A stretch of DNA of 64,000 nucleotides from Bacillota bacterium (GTDB lineage: Bacteria; Bacillota; Clostridia; Lachnospirales; Lachnospiraceae). Below, in pieces: positions 56,070-64,000 of this stretch. A program made the translations under genes and the position numbers. Where the stretch lies: contig JAEVYY010000008.1 of the NCBI GenBank assembly GCA_023392535.1, positions 222,566-286,565 of the forward strand, in the 5' to 3' direction. Under the pieces are notes generated by a model. It saw only the letters and a list, made by a program, of their open reading frames with translations. It was not told the DNA's origin and did no database searches. Numbering within the stretch: position 1 is the first letter of the stretch; the number at the start of each line of letters is the position of its first letter.

Positions 56070-57275
56070 TTAAATATTTTTTTCTGTTGACAAATATGTA
56101 ATAAACATTCCCGCCACAGCTACGATCGTAGCAGAAAAAAGTAATGCTCTTACTCCAAATATATCTAGCAGTACACCGCCAATTAAGCTGCCGGCTATAC
56201 TTCCTAGTGTGTTGGTAACAGTCATGAATGCCTGTCCCTTTACCCTATCTTCAGGACGCATTAGCTGGTTGACATAATATACAGAAGCTGGAACCTGTAA
56301 GGCAAATCCTAATATCTGAATTCCTTGCGCAACATAGATACCTAAAATATTCGGTGCCAGTAATGTGAATACTGATTTAATCATAAAAAATGTAGCTGAA
56401 ACTTTTATCAGTGTTCCACATGAAAATTTCTTTACGATCATAGCAAATCCCAACATGGTTGGAAGTTCTACCGCTGCTGCAATTGCAAGTGCAGTACCCA
56501 TTTCACTACTGCCACCACCATGAAACTGCATAATTTGGAACATATAGTTATTCAAGATATTATGACTAATGAAGGATAATGTAACACCTATTAATAATAT
56601 AAAAAATTTTCTATATTTTTGAAAAAAAGAATTCGTACAAGCTTCATCCATTGATGTCGCATGCATTTTACTTTGGTCTTTTAAATTTGTATTATTTATA
56701 TCTGAAAATCGAAAACAAAATACTCCAACCATCAATATTAGATAGCATAAAATCACCATGACGGGAATAACGGTTGTATCATATCTAGCCACCAGTAATC
56801 CTGCAAAATAGGATATAATTGCATAGGATATGGAACCTATGCCTCTTGCAAGTCCAAAATTGACTGGGATCCCTCTATTTATACAATCCATCCCTATTGC
56901 ATTTATTAGAGGTGTCAGAATCTGCAACGTTGCAATTGCGATTCCATAAAATACAGCAATCAACAACATATGCAAATTCGGTATCAGAACTCCAAATGCC
57001 ATTGCAATGATGATCACTGAACAAGATGTAATAATGAATCGCAAAGAAACTTTTTTACTCCTGTCTGCAAAAGCTGCTACGATAGGCTGCATAAATGCAG
57101 ATATTACTCCAGACACGGCTACCACTATACCAATTTGGGAATTTGAGAATCCCTTAGATAATAAAAAAACACTTACGTACGCGAAAATGATACAGAAGCT
57201 CATCCAAAAGCTTCCCTGTATGACCGAATATCTTGCCGTAGGTACCATATACTTATTTGTAGTCTGCTTATTCAT
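56070..57275 (-). CDS. MFS transporter
   Basis: 401 residues from ATG 57275 (GGGAGAAGAG upstream). About 12 membrane helices; the second loop has DRSKKVSLRF, the usual MFS loop between helices 2 and 3. Closest in layout to the LacY/nucleoside:H+ symporter (MFS_1-like PPP) group of oligosaccharide transporters, but the substrate is not clear. Confidence 0.85.
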   Translation of the reverse strand: MNKQTTNKYMVPTARYSVIQGSFWMSFCIIFAYVSVFLLSKGFSNSQIGIVVAVSGVISAFMQPIVAAFADRSKKVSLRFIITSCSVIIIAMAFGVLIPNLHMLLIAVFYGIAIATLQILTPLINAIGMDCINRGIPVNFGLARGIGSISYAIISYFAGLLVARYDTTVIPVMVILCYLILMVGVFCFRFSDINNTNLKDQSKMHATSMDEACTNSFFQKYRKFFILLIGVTLSFISHNILNNYMFQIMQFHGGGSSEMGTALAIAAAVELPTMLGFAMIVKKFSCGTLIKVSATFFMIKSVFTLLAPNILGIYVAQGIQILGFALQVPASVYYVNQLMRPEDRVKGQAFMTVTNTLGSIAGSLIGGVLLDIFGVRALLFSATIVAVAGMFITYLSTEKNI

Positions 57276-57375
57276 GATCTCTTCTCCCATTTTGACACTT
57301 CACGACATGCCGTAACAGCGGCAAGACAATCTTTGGCGCAAAAAATCTCTCTCACAATAGATACTATGATAGAAA

Positions 57376-57406
57376 AAACCTTGCAAACATAGTGTCTACA
57401 AGGTTT
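57376..57406 (-). terminator. Terminator of tRNA-Arg
   Basis: AAACCTTG/CAAGGTTT stem, then TTTTTC on the minus strand, immediately after tRNA-Arg (ACG). Confidence 0.8.
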
Positions 57407-57412
57407 CTGCAA

Positions 57413-57486
57413 TGTGCGTGAAAGGATTCGAACCCTCGACCTTCTGGTCCGTAGCCAGACGCTCTATCCAGCTGAGCTACACGCAC
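57413..57486 (-). tRNA. tRNA-Arg (ACG)
   Basis: Anticodon loop CTACGGA between TCTGG and CCAGA; acceptor GTGCGTG/CACGCAC perfect; T-loop TTCGAAT. Anticodon ACG would be edited to ICG by TadA. CCA is not encoded. Confidence 0.94.
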
Positions 57487-57537
57487 TCATCCAATATAGT
57501 GTATTGAGAAATCTTATATCTCAATCGCAACATTGTT

Positions 57538-57566
57538 ATTTTACACATTAATGCTATATTTGTCAA
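57538..57566 (-). promoter_or_regulatory. Promoter of tRNA-Arg
   Basis: On the minus strand TTGACA (57566-57561), 17 bases, TAAAAT (57543-57538). Confidence 0.75.
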
Positions 57567-57708
57567 GCATCTTTTTAATCCCTTTTAAGAATAATTGCTT
57601 GACAGCATTAACGGCTTTCACTAGAATAAAACAGAACGACAAGTAATACTTCCTATTTATATAAGTATTTTTGCAAAGTACTGCTGAAACTGAAAAGAGG
57701 TAATTTTA

Positions 57709-59448
57709 ATGAAAAAGCTGATAAAAAATTATATATTTCTTTTATATCCCATTGCAATCTTTTATATCTTTGAAAGCTATACACACAACGCTTTTATGAC
57801 TATGAAGATTCCTATTCAAGTATTAAATGTTGTATTTTTCGAATTGGTCCTGTTTTTTCTTATTTTTTTAATTGGAAAAATAAGGATAGCACTTATAATG
57901 GAAACCTTGTTTTTCGCTATTATTGGTCTGGCAAATTATTATGTACTACAGTTTCGTTCTGCTCCTATCATGCCTTGGGACTTCTTTTCCATTAGAACTG
58001 CGACAAGTGTTGCCAATAATTTTCAATACACCTTATCTGGAAAAGTAATTATTACAATCCTTGCTTTTGCGATCTTAATTATTTTTGCGTTAAGATTTAA
58101 AACAACCATCTCTTGGAATTGGAAAATACGTGTTGCTGGCATCCTTATGATTGGTTTATTCATCTGCGCCTATACCGCAATGTTACATAGAGAAGAAACT
58201 GTTACTAAGTTTAAGCTATATGATAAACTATTTACCCCCACAGTTATGAGCAAGCGGGACGGGACAGCCGTTGCTTTTCTTATCGAATTACAGTATCTGA
58301 ATGTCAACAAGCCAGAAGGCTATAGCAGAACGGATGCCGCTTCACTTTTGGATTCTTTTAAGACAGACGATACGATTGCACATACGCCGAATATCATTGT
58401 TATTATGGATGAAGCTTTCTCTGATTTGAGCGTACTTGGTGAATTCAAGACAAATACTGACTATATGCCCTTTATGCATTCCTTAATGAGTGGCGCTGAT
58501 GATACGGTATCCGGTTATCTCCATGTATCTGTGCTTGGTGGTAATACTGCTAATTCAGAGTTTGAATATTTAACCGGAAATAGCATGGCTTTTCTGCCAC
58601 AAGGAAGCATTCCCTATCAACAATATATCACACAAGCTATTGCTTCTACTCCATCCTACTTGCAGAGCCTGGGCTATTCTACTATTGGCATGCATCCATA
58701 TTTCCCTAAAGGATGGGATCGGGAACGTGTATACCCACTTCTTGGTTTGGAGCAATCTTATTTTATCGATGATTTTATTAATCCCGAATTACTGCGTAAG
58801 TATGTCAGTGATGAATCTGATTTCAATAAAATCATGGATCTCTATGAAGCAAAGGAACATGGGAAACCTTTATTTTTATTTAATGTTACTATGCAGAACC
58901 ATTCCTCTTATACCGATGATTTCGAAAATTTCCATCCAGATATTACAGTAGAAGGTTCCAATTCAAAAGCACTCAATAATTATTTGTCTTTAATCAAGGT
59001 TTCCGACAATGCTTTAGAAAAATTAATTACTTACTTTAAAAAACAAGAGGAAGATACCATTATCGTATTTTTTGGAGATCATCAACCTGCGAATTCTGTT
59101 GCAGAGCCTATCTGGAGATTGCAGGGTAAATCCGGTGATTCGCTCTCGGAATCAGACCTCGCACTACGTTATAAAGTACCTTTTATCATTTGGGCGAACT
59201 ATGATATAAAAGAAGAATCAAATTTAGAGACCAGCGTAAATTTTTTGGGAACGAAAACGCTTTCCGTTGCAGGTCTGCCATTATCAAATTATGATTTGTA
59301 TCTCAATGAGCTACAAAAAAAATATCCGATTATTTCTGCTTATCATATCAAGGATAAGGAGGGAAAGAGCTATCCTACGAATGAGCCTACCGACGCCCTA
59401 AAGGAATATCGTCAGCTGCAATATTATCAACTATTTAAAAATCGTTAA
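57709..59448 (+). CDS. LTA synthase-family sulfatase-like membrane protein
   Basis: 579 residues. Five N-terminal membrane helices (to residue ~165), then an extracellular sulfatase domain with NIIVIMDEAFSDLS, the nucleophile in GGNTANSEFEYLTGNSMAF (Thr), HPYFPKGWDRERVYPLLGL and VFFGDHQPAN. Transfers glycerol phosphate or related groups to a membrane or cell wall glycolipid. AAAGAGG before the start. Followed by the YfhO gene, so both may act on the same envelope polymer. Confidence 0.87.
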   Translation: MKKLIKNYIFLLYPIAIFYIFESYTHNAFMTMKIPIQVLNVVFFELVLFFLIFLIGKIRIALIMETLFFAIIGLANYYVLQFRSAPIMPWDFFSIRTATSVANNFQYTLSGKVIITILAFAILIIFALRFKTTISWNWKIRVAGILMIGLFICAYTAMLHREETVTKFKLYDKLFTPTVMSKRDGTAVAFLIELQYLNVNKPEGYSRTDAASLLDSFKTDDTIAHTPNIIVIMDEAFSDLSVLGEFKTNTDYMPFMHSLMSGADDTVSGYLHVSVLGGNTANSEFEYLTGNSMAFLPQGSIPYQQYITQAIASTPSYLQSLGYSTIGMHPYFPKGWDRERVYPLLGLEQSYFIDDFINPELLRKYVSDESDFNKIMDLYEAKEHGKPLFLFNVTMQNHSSYTDDFENFHPDITVEGSNSKALNNYLSLIKVSDNALEKLITYFKKQEEDTIIVFFGDHQPANSVAEPIWRLQGKSGDSLSESDLALRYKVPFIIWANYDIKEESNLETSVNFLGTKTLSVAGLPLSNYDLYLNELQKKYPIISAYHIKDKEGKSYPTNEPTDALKEYRQLQYYQLFKNR

Positions 59449-59479
59449 GAAAAGATGACATAACGAAAAGGAGATTATT

Positions 59480-62095
59480 ATGAAATTTTCCAATTTAAAG
59501 ATTTTTTTAATTAAAAATTCTTTATACTTATTGTCTTTTGTATTGCCTATTATTATGATGCTTTCTATTTTTGTAGCACGTCAGATCTACCCATTTGGAG
59601 ACGAATCTTTTCTACATGTTGATATGTATCACCAGTACTTCCCTTTTTTAACAGAATTTTATGATAAACTTAAAAGTGGAGAGAGTCTTTTTTATTCCTG
59701 GAATACTGGTATCGGTTCCAATTTTCTTGCTTTATATGTTTACTATCTGGCAAGTCCATTTAACTGGCTGGTCATTTTCTGTCCTGAAAATTTACTTATT
59801 GAATTCATGACCTATCTTATCCTTATTAAAATTGGTCTTAGTGGACTGACTTTTTCCTATTACTTGAGTAAGCACTTTAAGTCCAACCACTTTTCTATTC
59901 TATTTTTTGGTATTTTTTATGCAATGTCCGGTTATTACGCGGCCTATAATTGGAATGTCATGTGGCTCGATTGCATCGTTTTAGCTCCTATTATTATTTT
60001 GGGTCTGGAATATTTGGTATATGAAAGAAAGTATCGTTTATATTGTATTACTTTGGCACTTTCTATTTTATCGAACTATTATATTTCCATTATGATCTGT
60101 ATTTACTTAGTACTATATTTCTTTGTTCTCCTTGTAACTTGTAAAGAAAAAATAAGAGCGGTCATACAATTTTTTATTTTTTCCTTATTAGCAGGTGGTA
60201 TGGCATCCATTCTGCTGATTCCCGAATTAGCTGCCTTACACTATTCCGAATTTACCAGTTTTAATTTTCCTAAAACGGTATCTACTTATTTTTCTATTTT
60301 GGATGTATTGGCAAGACATTGTATTAATGTAACGGTTGAAATAGGTCTAAAACATTGGCCAAACTTATACTGTGGTGTGGCTGTACTTTTTCTATTGCCA
60401 CTTTATATTATGAATAAAAAAATCCCTACCAATGAAAAAATAGCAAAGACCTCTTTACTAGCTTTTATGTTAATCAGTTTTTCAACCAATATGCTAAATT
60501 TTATATGGCATGGTTTTAATTATCCGGACTCTCTCCCTTGCCGCCAGTCCTTCTTATATATTATTCTTTTACTGACCGTATGCTATGAAGCATTATCTTA
60601 TTTAAGGGAATACTCAAAAATGGAAATGACTTGCAGTGTCTGTGGAGTGATGTTCTTTATTCTAATATGTGAAAAGTTGACTGCTACTGATAATATAGAT
60701 TCATCTACTTACTTATTAACAGCGATTTTATTATTATTTTATGCAATTATGATGTACCAGTACCGGCAAAATAGTGACTTGCATAAATGGATCGGATTTT
60801 TAACCCTTTTCATTGTACTTGTAGAATCTACGGTCAATATGACAACAACAAGTGTACCTACCGTAAATAGAAGTAATTATATAGCCAATATTACTTCTTA
60901 CAAAACGCTCGCACAAGATATTCAAAAACAGGATACGGAATTTTATAGAATAGAAAAGTTGGAACGCTTAACACAAAATGATGCTATGTTGTCGGATTTT
61001 TCTTCTGCTTCTTTATTCTCTTCCACTGCAAATTCACATGTTAAGAATTTTTATAATAAATTTGGAATGAAAAGCAGCCGTGTCTTTTATTCTTTTGAAG
61101 GTGCAACACCTATAACTTCTGCACTGTTATCAACCAAATATGTGTTTTCAAAGAAGGAATTAGAGCCAGACGATCTATATACCTTAGTTAACTCAGACAA
61201 TAATATCTTTTTATATCAGTTGACCTATACGTTACCTATCGGTTACGTTATAGAATCTACTGATTTTACGCATGCTGCATCAAATAAAGGCGCCGTCGAT
61301 ATCTTTGAGAACATGACTGAAAAAGAGGAAAATAAGACCCTTTCCTCAAAAGATGATTTATTTGATACTGTTGATGAAGCTATGGAAGACATCAAAGAGG
61401 AGGATGTAATAGAAGAAGTTTCTAATCCAATTGAAGCACAGAATTCTTTTGTATCCAAGTTTAATATCAATACTCCCGTTTTCACAAAGTTACAAACAGA
61501 TGAAATTGATACCATTACTACCATTGAAGTAGAGACTGATTCTCATATCTATGCCTATTCCAATAATTCAAAAGTTGCTACTGTAGTTGCAAATATGGGG
61601 AGTACTTCAAAAACATTTAAAAAATTAAAAAATCCATATATTATGGATCTTGGCTGGCAAACAGCAGGAACAATCATTACATTACATGCCACTGAGCCTG
61701 ATGATATCCCTCTTTTTCTAAGTGCTTATCGTTTGGAAGAAGATGCACTTAAGTCCTGGATCGATACCTTATCGCAGCAGCCAATGACAATTGATTCCTA
61801 CGATTCAAGTCATATAAATGGCCATGTTACATTAAAAAAAGCTGGTCAGTTAGTACTCAGCGTGCCTTATGAACCAGGATGGACTTTAAAAGTAGATGAT
61901 CAGAAAGTCGACATGGAGATATTTGAAGATACGATGATAAGTGTTGCATTAAATGCCGGTGAACATACGGTTGCACTGACATATTATCCAGCTGGACTTA
62001 CTATTGGTATCATTATTAGCGCCATAAGTATCTTACTTTTTATCTGTATTATATGTATTACCAGACGAAAGAAATTAAATGTAACACCAATATAG
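59480..62095 (+). CDS. YfhO family multi-membrane glycosyltransferase-like protein
   Basis: 871 residues. Start MKFSNLKIFLIKNSLYLLSFVLPI; about 13 membrane helices to residue ~480, then a large external part (residues ~490-840) and a last helix (TIGIIISAISILLFICIICI) with a basic tail. HVDMYHQYFPFLTEFYDKLKSGESLFYSWNTGIGSNF is the YfhO signature near the start; other YfhO proteins help glycosylate lipoteichoic acid. The pairing with an LTA-synthase-like protein supports that role. Stop directly abuts the opposing acyltransferase stop. Confidence 0.9.
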   Translation: MKFSNLKIFLIKNSLYLLSFVLPIIMMLSIFVARQIYPFGDESFLHVDMYHQYFPFLTEFYDKLKSGESLFYSWNTGIGSNFLALYVYYLASPFNWLVIFCPENLLIEFMTYLILIKIGLSGLTFSYYLSKHFKSNHFSILFFGIFYAMSGYYAAYNWNVMWLDCIVLAPIIILGLEYLVYERKYRLYCITLALSILSNYYISIMICIYLVLYFFVLLVTCKEKIRAVIQFFIFSLLAGGMASILLIPELAALHYSEFTSFNFPKTVSTYFSILDVLARHCINVTVEIGLKHWPNLYCGVAVLFLLPLYIMNKKIPTNEKIAKTSLLAFMLISFSTNMLNFIWHGFNYPDSLPCRQSFLYIILLLTVCYEALSYLREYSKMEMTCSVCGVMFFILICEKLTATDNIDSSTYLLTAILLLFYAIMMYQYRQNSDLHKWIGFLTLFIVLVESTVNMTTTSVPTVNRSNYIANITSYKTLAQDIQKQDTEFYRIEKLERLTQNDAMLSDFSSASLFSSTANSHVKNFYNKFGMKSSRVFYSFEGATPITSALLSTKYVFSKKELEPDDLYTLVNSDNNIFLYQLTYTLPIGYVIESTDFTHAASNKGAVDIFENMTEKEENKTLSSKDDLFDTVDEAMEDIKEEDVIEEVSNPIEAQNSFVSKFNINTPVFTKLQTDEIDTITTIEVETDSHIYAYSNNSKVATVVANMGSTSKTFKKLKNPYIMDLGWQTAGTIITLHATEPDDIPLFLSAYRLEEDALKSWIDTLSQQPMTIDSYDSSHINGHVTLKKAGQLVLSVPYEPGWTLKVDDQKVDMEIFEDTMISVALNAGEHTVALTYYPAGLTIGIIISAISILLFICIICITRRKKLNVTPI

Positions 62096-63100
62096 TTATT
62101 TCTTTACCGCTAAAAATTTTGCAATATATTCAGGAATATTGAGTACTTTTTTTATTACATTGCATACAGCCCTTGAAGATAATAAAACAACTATCAATAC
62201 AAGTAAAAACAGTCCTATAAATTCAGAACCCTTCCCTTGATTCATGATCTTATACTTGCCAATCAATTTAATGATAAATCCATGCATTAAAAAGATTGGC
62301 ATCGTATTTATCCCAATCTTAGTAAGTAATGGAATATTTTTATTCGGTATTATCAACATCAGGAACAATAACCAAACAAATCCCATACTTAAATGCAAAA
62401 TGCGAAACCCCATCGTATAGGCACCCTTCTGATAAGATATCGCCTCATATAGCCAATTACGATCTATTATCCTAAAATTCTCTATACAATATCCAATGAT
62501 GCCTGTTATAAAAACACACATAACTAGGATTAATATCCTTTTATGCTTCTTTAATAAGTTCTGTATTCCATTCCAATCTTTTAGATAATAGCCACACAGA
62601 AAGAATGGAAAAAATACACCTATTCTGGAAAGACTAAGTATCCTTCCAATTGTATTTACATAACCAATAACAACTGCTACAAAAATAGCTATCATTAACA
62701 TAATTACTTTTTTTTCTAGTTTACCATTTCTTATCAAAGGTATCATAGCAGTCCAGATAACCATCGCCCAAAGATACCATAGATGCCAATATGGCGTTAC
62801 AAATTGTAGCGTACTATCCAGACCCAGCACATACCTGGCAAATAACAAATATAAAATTTGAAAAAGAAGGTATGGGTATAATAACTTTTTTAATACTCTC
62901 TTTATACTGAAATTAGCAAAGTATCCAGATGCAAACACAAACGCGGGCATATGAAATGCATAAATTATGACATATAATAATCTGTTTATTCCATACTCCA
63001 TATTTAGTTCCAATAAATGCCCCATTACAACTAATACAATTAATACCCCTTTTAAATTATCTAACTTGCTGTTTCTTGTTTTTAAATTTGAACCTTCCAT
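62096..63100 (-). CDS. Acyltransferase 3 family membrane protein
   Basis: 334 residues. NSKLDNLKGVLIVLVVMGHLLELNMEYG carries the active-site His of Acyl_transf_3 proteins; about ten membrane helices follow. Typically O-acetylates sugars of surface polymers. The gene converges on the YfhO gene with no base between stops. GGGGAGT precedes ATG 63100. Confidence 0.9.
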   Translation of the reverse strand: MEGSNLKTRNSKLDNLKGVLIVLVVMGHLLELNMEYGINRLLYVIIYAFHMPAFVFASGYFANFSIKRVLKKLLYPYLLFQILYLLFARYVLGLDSTLQFVTPYWHLWYLWAMVIWTAMIPLIRNGKLEKKVIMLMIAIFVAVVIGYVNTIGRILSLSRIGVFFPFFLCGYYLKDWNGIQNLLKKHKRILILVMCVFITGIIGYCIENFRIIDRNWLYEAISYQKGAYTMGFRILHLSMGFVWLLFLMLIIPNKNIPLLTKIGINTMPIFLMHGFIIKLIGKYKIMNQGKGSEFIGLFLLVLIVVLLSSRAVCNVIKKVLNIPEYIAKFLAVKK

Positions 63101-63249
63101 TGTACCTATACTCCCCGAATTTTATTAATGGTTCAAAGATATTTTCTAATTTCTTAAGTATACCATTTGGAGTTGATTTTTACTATCATGGGTTAAAACT
63201 AAATATTTTCATAAAAAAAAGTACCATCTAAAGATGATACTCTCATTAC

Positions 63250-63336
63250 TGCCGGCGACCGGAATCGAACCGGTACGGGAGTATAAGTCCCGCAGGATTT
63301 TAAGTCCTGTGCGTCTGCCAGTTCCGCCACGCCGGC
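63250..63336 (-). tRNA. tRNA-Leu (UAA)
   Basis: Class II tRNA with a long variable arm (CGGGACTTATACTCCCG type). Anticodon loop CTTAAAA; acceptor GCCGGCG/CGCCGGC perfect. Confidence 0.95.
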
Positions 63337-63362
63337 ATTTCTTCTTTATTGCTAAAGAATAA

Positions 63363-63435
63363 TGGGACCTACAGGGCTCGAACCTGTGACCCTCTGCTTG
63401 TAAGGCAGATGCTCTCCCAGCTGAGCTAAGATCCC
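63363..63435 (-). tRNA. tRNA-Val (UAC)
   Basis: Anticodon loop CTTACAA between TCTGC and GCAGA; acceptor GGGATCT/AGGTCCC. Confidence 0.95.
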
Positions 63436-63460
63436 TTGGGATATTCAATTTACGCAACAA

Positions 63461-63534
63461 CGACCCAGATCGGACTCGAACCGACGACCTTCGCCGTGAC
63501 AGGGCGACGCTCTAACCAACTGAGCCACTGGGCC
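63461..63534 (-). tRNA. tRNA-Asp (GUC)
   Basis: Anticodon loop CTGTCAC; acceptor GGCCCAG/CTGGGTC; discriminator G, as in bacterial tRNA-Asp. Confidence 0.95.
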
Positions 63535-63552
63535 TAATTCTTTTGAAACTAA

Positions 63553-63626
63553 TGGACCTTCGGGGACTCGAACCCGGGACCGACCGGTTATGAGCCGGTT
63601 GCTCTAACCAACTGAGCTAAAGGTCC
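63553..63626 (-). tRNA. tRNA with CAU anticodon, probably Ile2 (AUA)
   Basis: Anticodon loop CTCATAA; start GGACCTTTAGCTCAGTTGG is like the tRNA-Ile2 of Bacillus, which is read as AUA after lysidine modification by TilS. An elongator Met cannot be excluded from sequence alone. Relevant because the prophage has its own UAU tRNA. Confidence 0.85.
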
Positions 63627-63646
63627 GTAACCCTTACGGGCATAAA

Positions 63647-63719
63647 AGCCGATGATCGGACTCGAACCGATAACCTGCTGATTACAAATCAGCTGCTCTG
63701 CCAATTGAGCCACATCGGC
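63647..63719 (-). tRNA. tRNA-Thr (UGU)
   Basis: Anticodon loop TTTGTAA between GCTGA and TCAGC; acceptor GCCGATG/CATCGGC perfect. Confidence 0.95.
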
Positions 63720-63747
63720 ATAACTTTTATGAATACCATAGGATAAA

Positions 63748-63819
63748 TGACTCCGACGGGAATCGAACCCGTGATACCGCCGTGAAAGGGCGATGTCTTA
63801 ACCGCTTGACCACGGAGCC
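63748..63819 (-). tRNA. tRNA-Glu (UUC)
   Basis: Anticodon loop CTTTCAC; acceptor GGCTCCG/CGGAGTC; D-arm with GCGGTTAAGAC. Confidence 0.95.
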
Positions 63820-63876
63820 TTAGTATTATTACGAAATATAAATAATTAAATATACTTTTAAAACCGTTAATTAAAA

Positions 63877-63948
63877 CTCCCCGAGTAGGGTTCGAACCTA
63901 CGACCCTTCGGTTAACAGCCGAATGCTCTACCGCTGAGCTATCGAGGA
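63877..63948 (-). tRNA. tRNA-Asn (GUU)
   Basis: Anticodon loop CTGTTAA between TTCGG and CCGAA; acceptor TCCTCGA/TCGGGGA. The cluster promoter must lie right of the window. Confidence 0.94.
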
Positions 63949-64000
63949 TTATTACGGTATTCCTGTCTGTTTATTCAAACTCTCATACCTTCAAAACCGA

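Noticed and set aside
63553..63626. Calling the CAU tRNA an elongator or initiator Met
   Set aside because: The GGACCTTTAGCTCAGTTGG start resembles tRNA-Ile2, and the first base pair is a normal G-C, so it is not an initiator. Elongator Met remains possible.

Overview
The window is AT-rich, with strong AGGAGG-type ribosome sites and gene content typical of a low-GC Clostridia, most likely a Lachnospiraceae gut bacterium. Supporting genes are a cellobiose phosphorylase locus, a YfhO/LTA-synthase pair and a threonine operon using an ApgM-type protein. Genus and species cannot be read from the sequence.

Positions 1 to about 38,740 are the right part of a tail-bearing (siphovirus-like) prophage inserted at the 3' end of a tRNA-Lys gene. 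Its left end, including baseplate, fibres and the lysis cassette, lies outside the window. On the minus strand, reading from high to low coordinates, come: antirepressor and Rha regulators; a recombination module (DUF1071/Sak-like annealing protein, YqaJ nuclease, HNH-like, RusA); a replication module (replisome organizer, G39P-like helicase loader); a DNA-modification and accessory block (radical SAM protein, two MmcB-like proteins, C5 cytosine methyltransferase); then terminase, portal, minor capsid proteins, scaffold, major capsid, connectors, major tail protein, tail chaperones and tape measure. The lysogeny block is on the plus strand: CI-like repressor, a lipoprotein, a zinc-ribbon protein, a DUF2085 membrane protein and a tyrosine integrase. 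Between CI and Cro lies a control region with five related operators and two consensus promoters that point towards each other.

The prophage also carries a canonical-looking tRNA with anticodon UAU, several small genes with good ribosome sites (9 of them under 60 codons), and two non-coding stretches with multi-helix RNA folds (8748-8823 and 32291-32371). A GTTWACATAA motif recurs at three minus-strand promoters.

From 38,740 onward is host chromosome: a six-gene tRNA operon with a clear promoter; YfcE phosphodiesterase, RdgB, an amidase-like protein lacking its zinc ligands, and a THUMP RNA methyltransferase; a candidate small RNA; a cellobiose locus (ABC permeases, binding protein, LacI regulator, GH94 phosphorylase) with a shared operator-like sequence; a threonine-pathway operon (ACT protein, homoserine dehydrogenase, ApgM-like protein, aspartokinase); an MFS transporter; a tRNA-Arg; an LTA-synthase-like protein with a YfhO membrane protein; an acyltransferase; and the start of a second tRNA cluster of at least seven genes.
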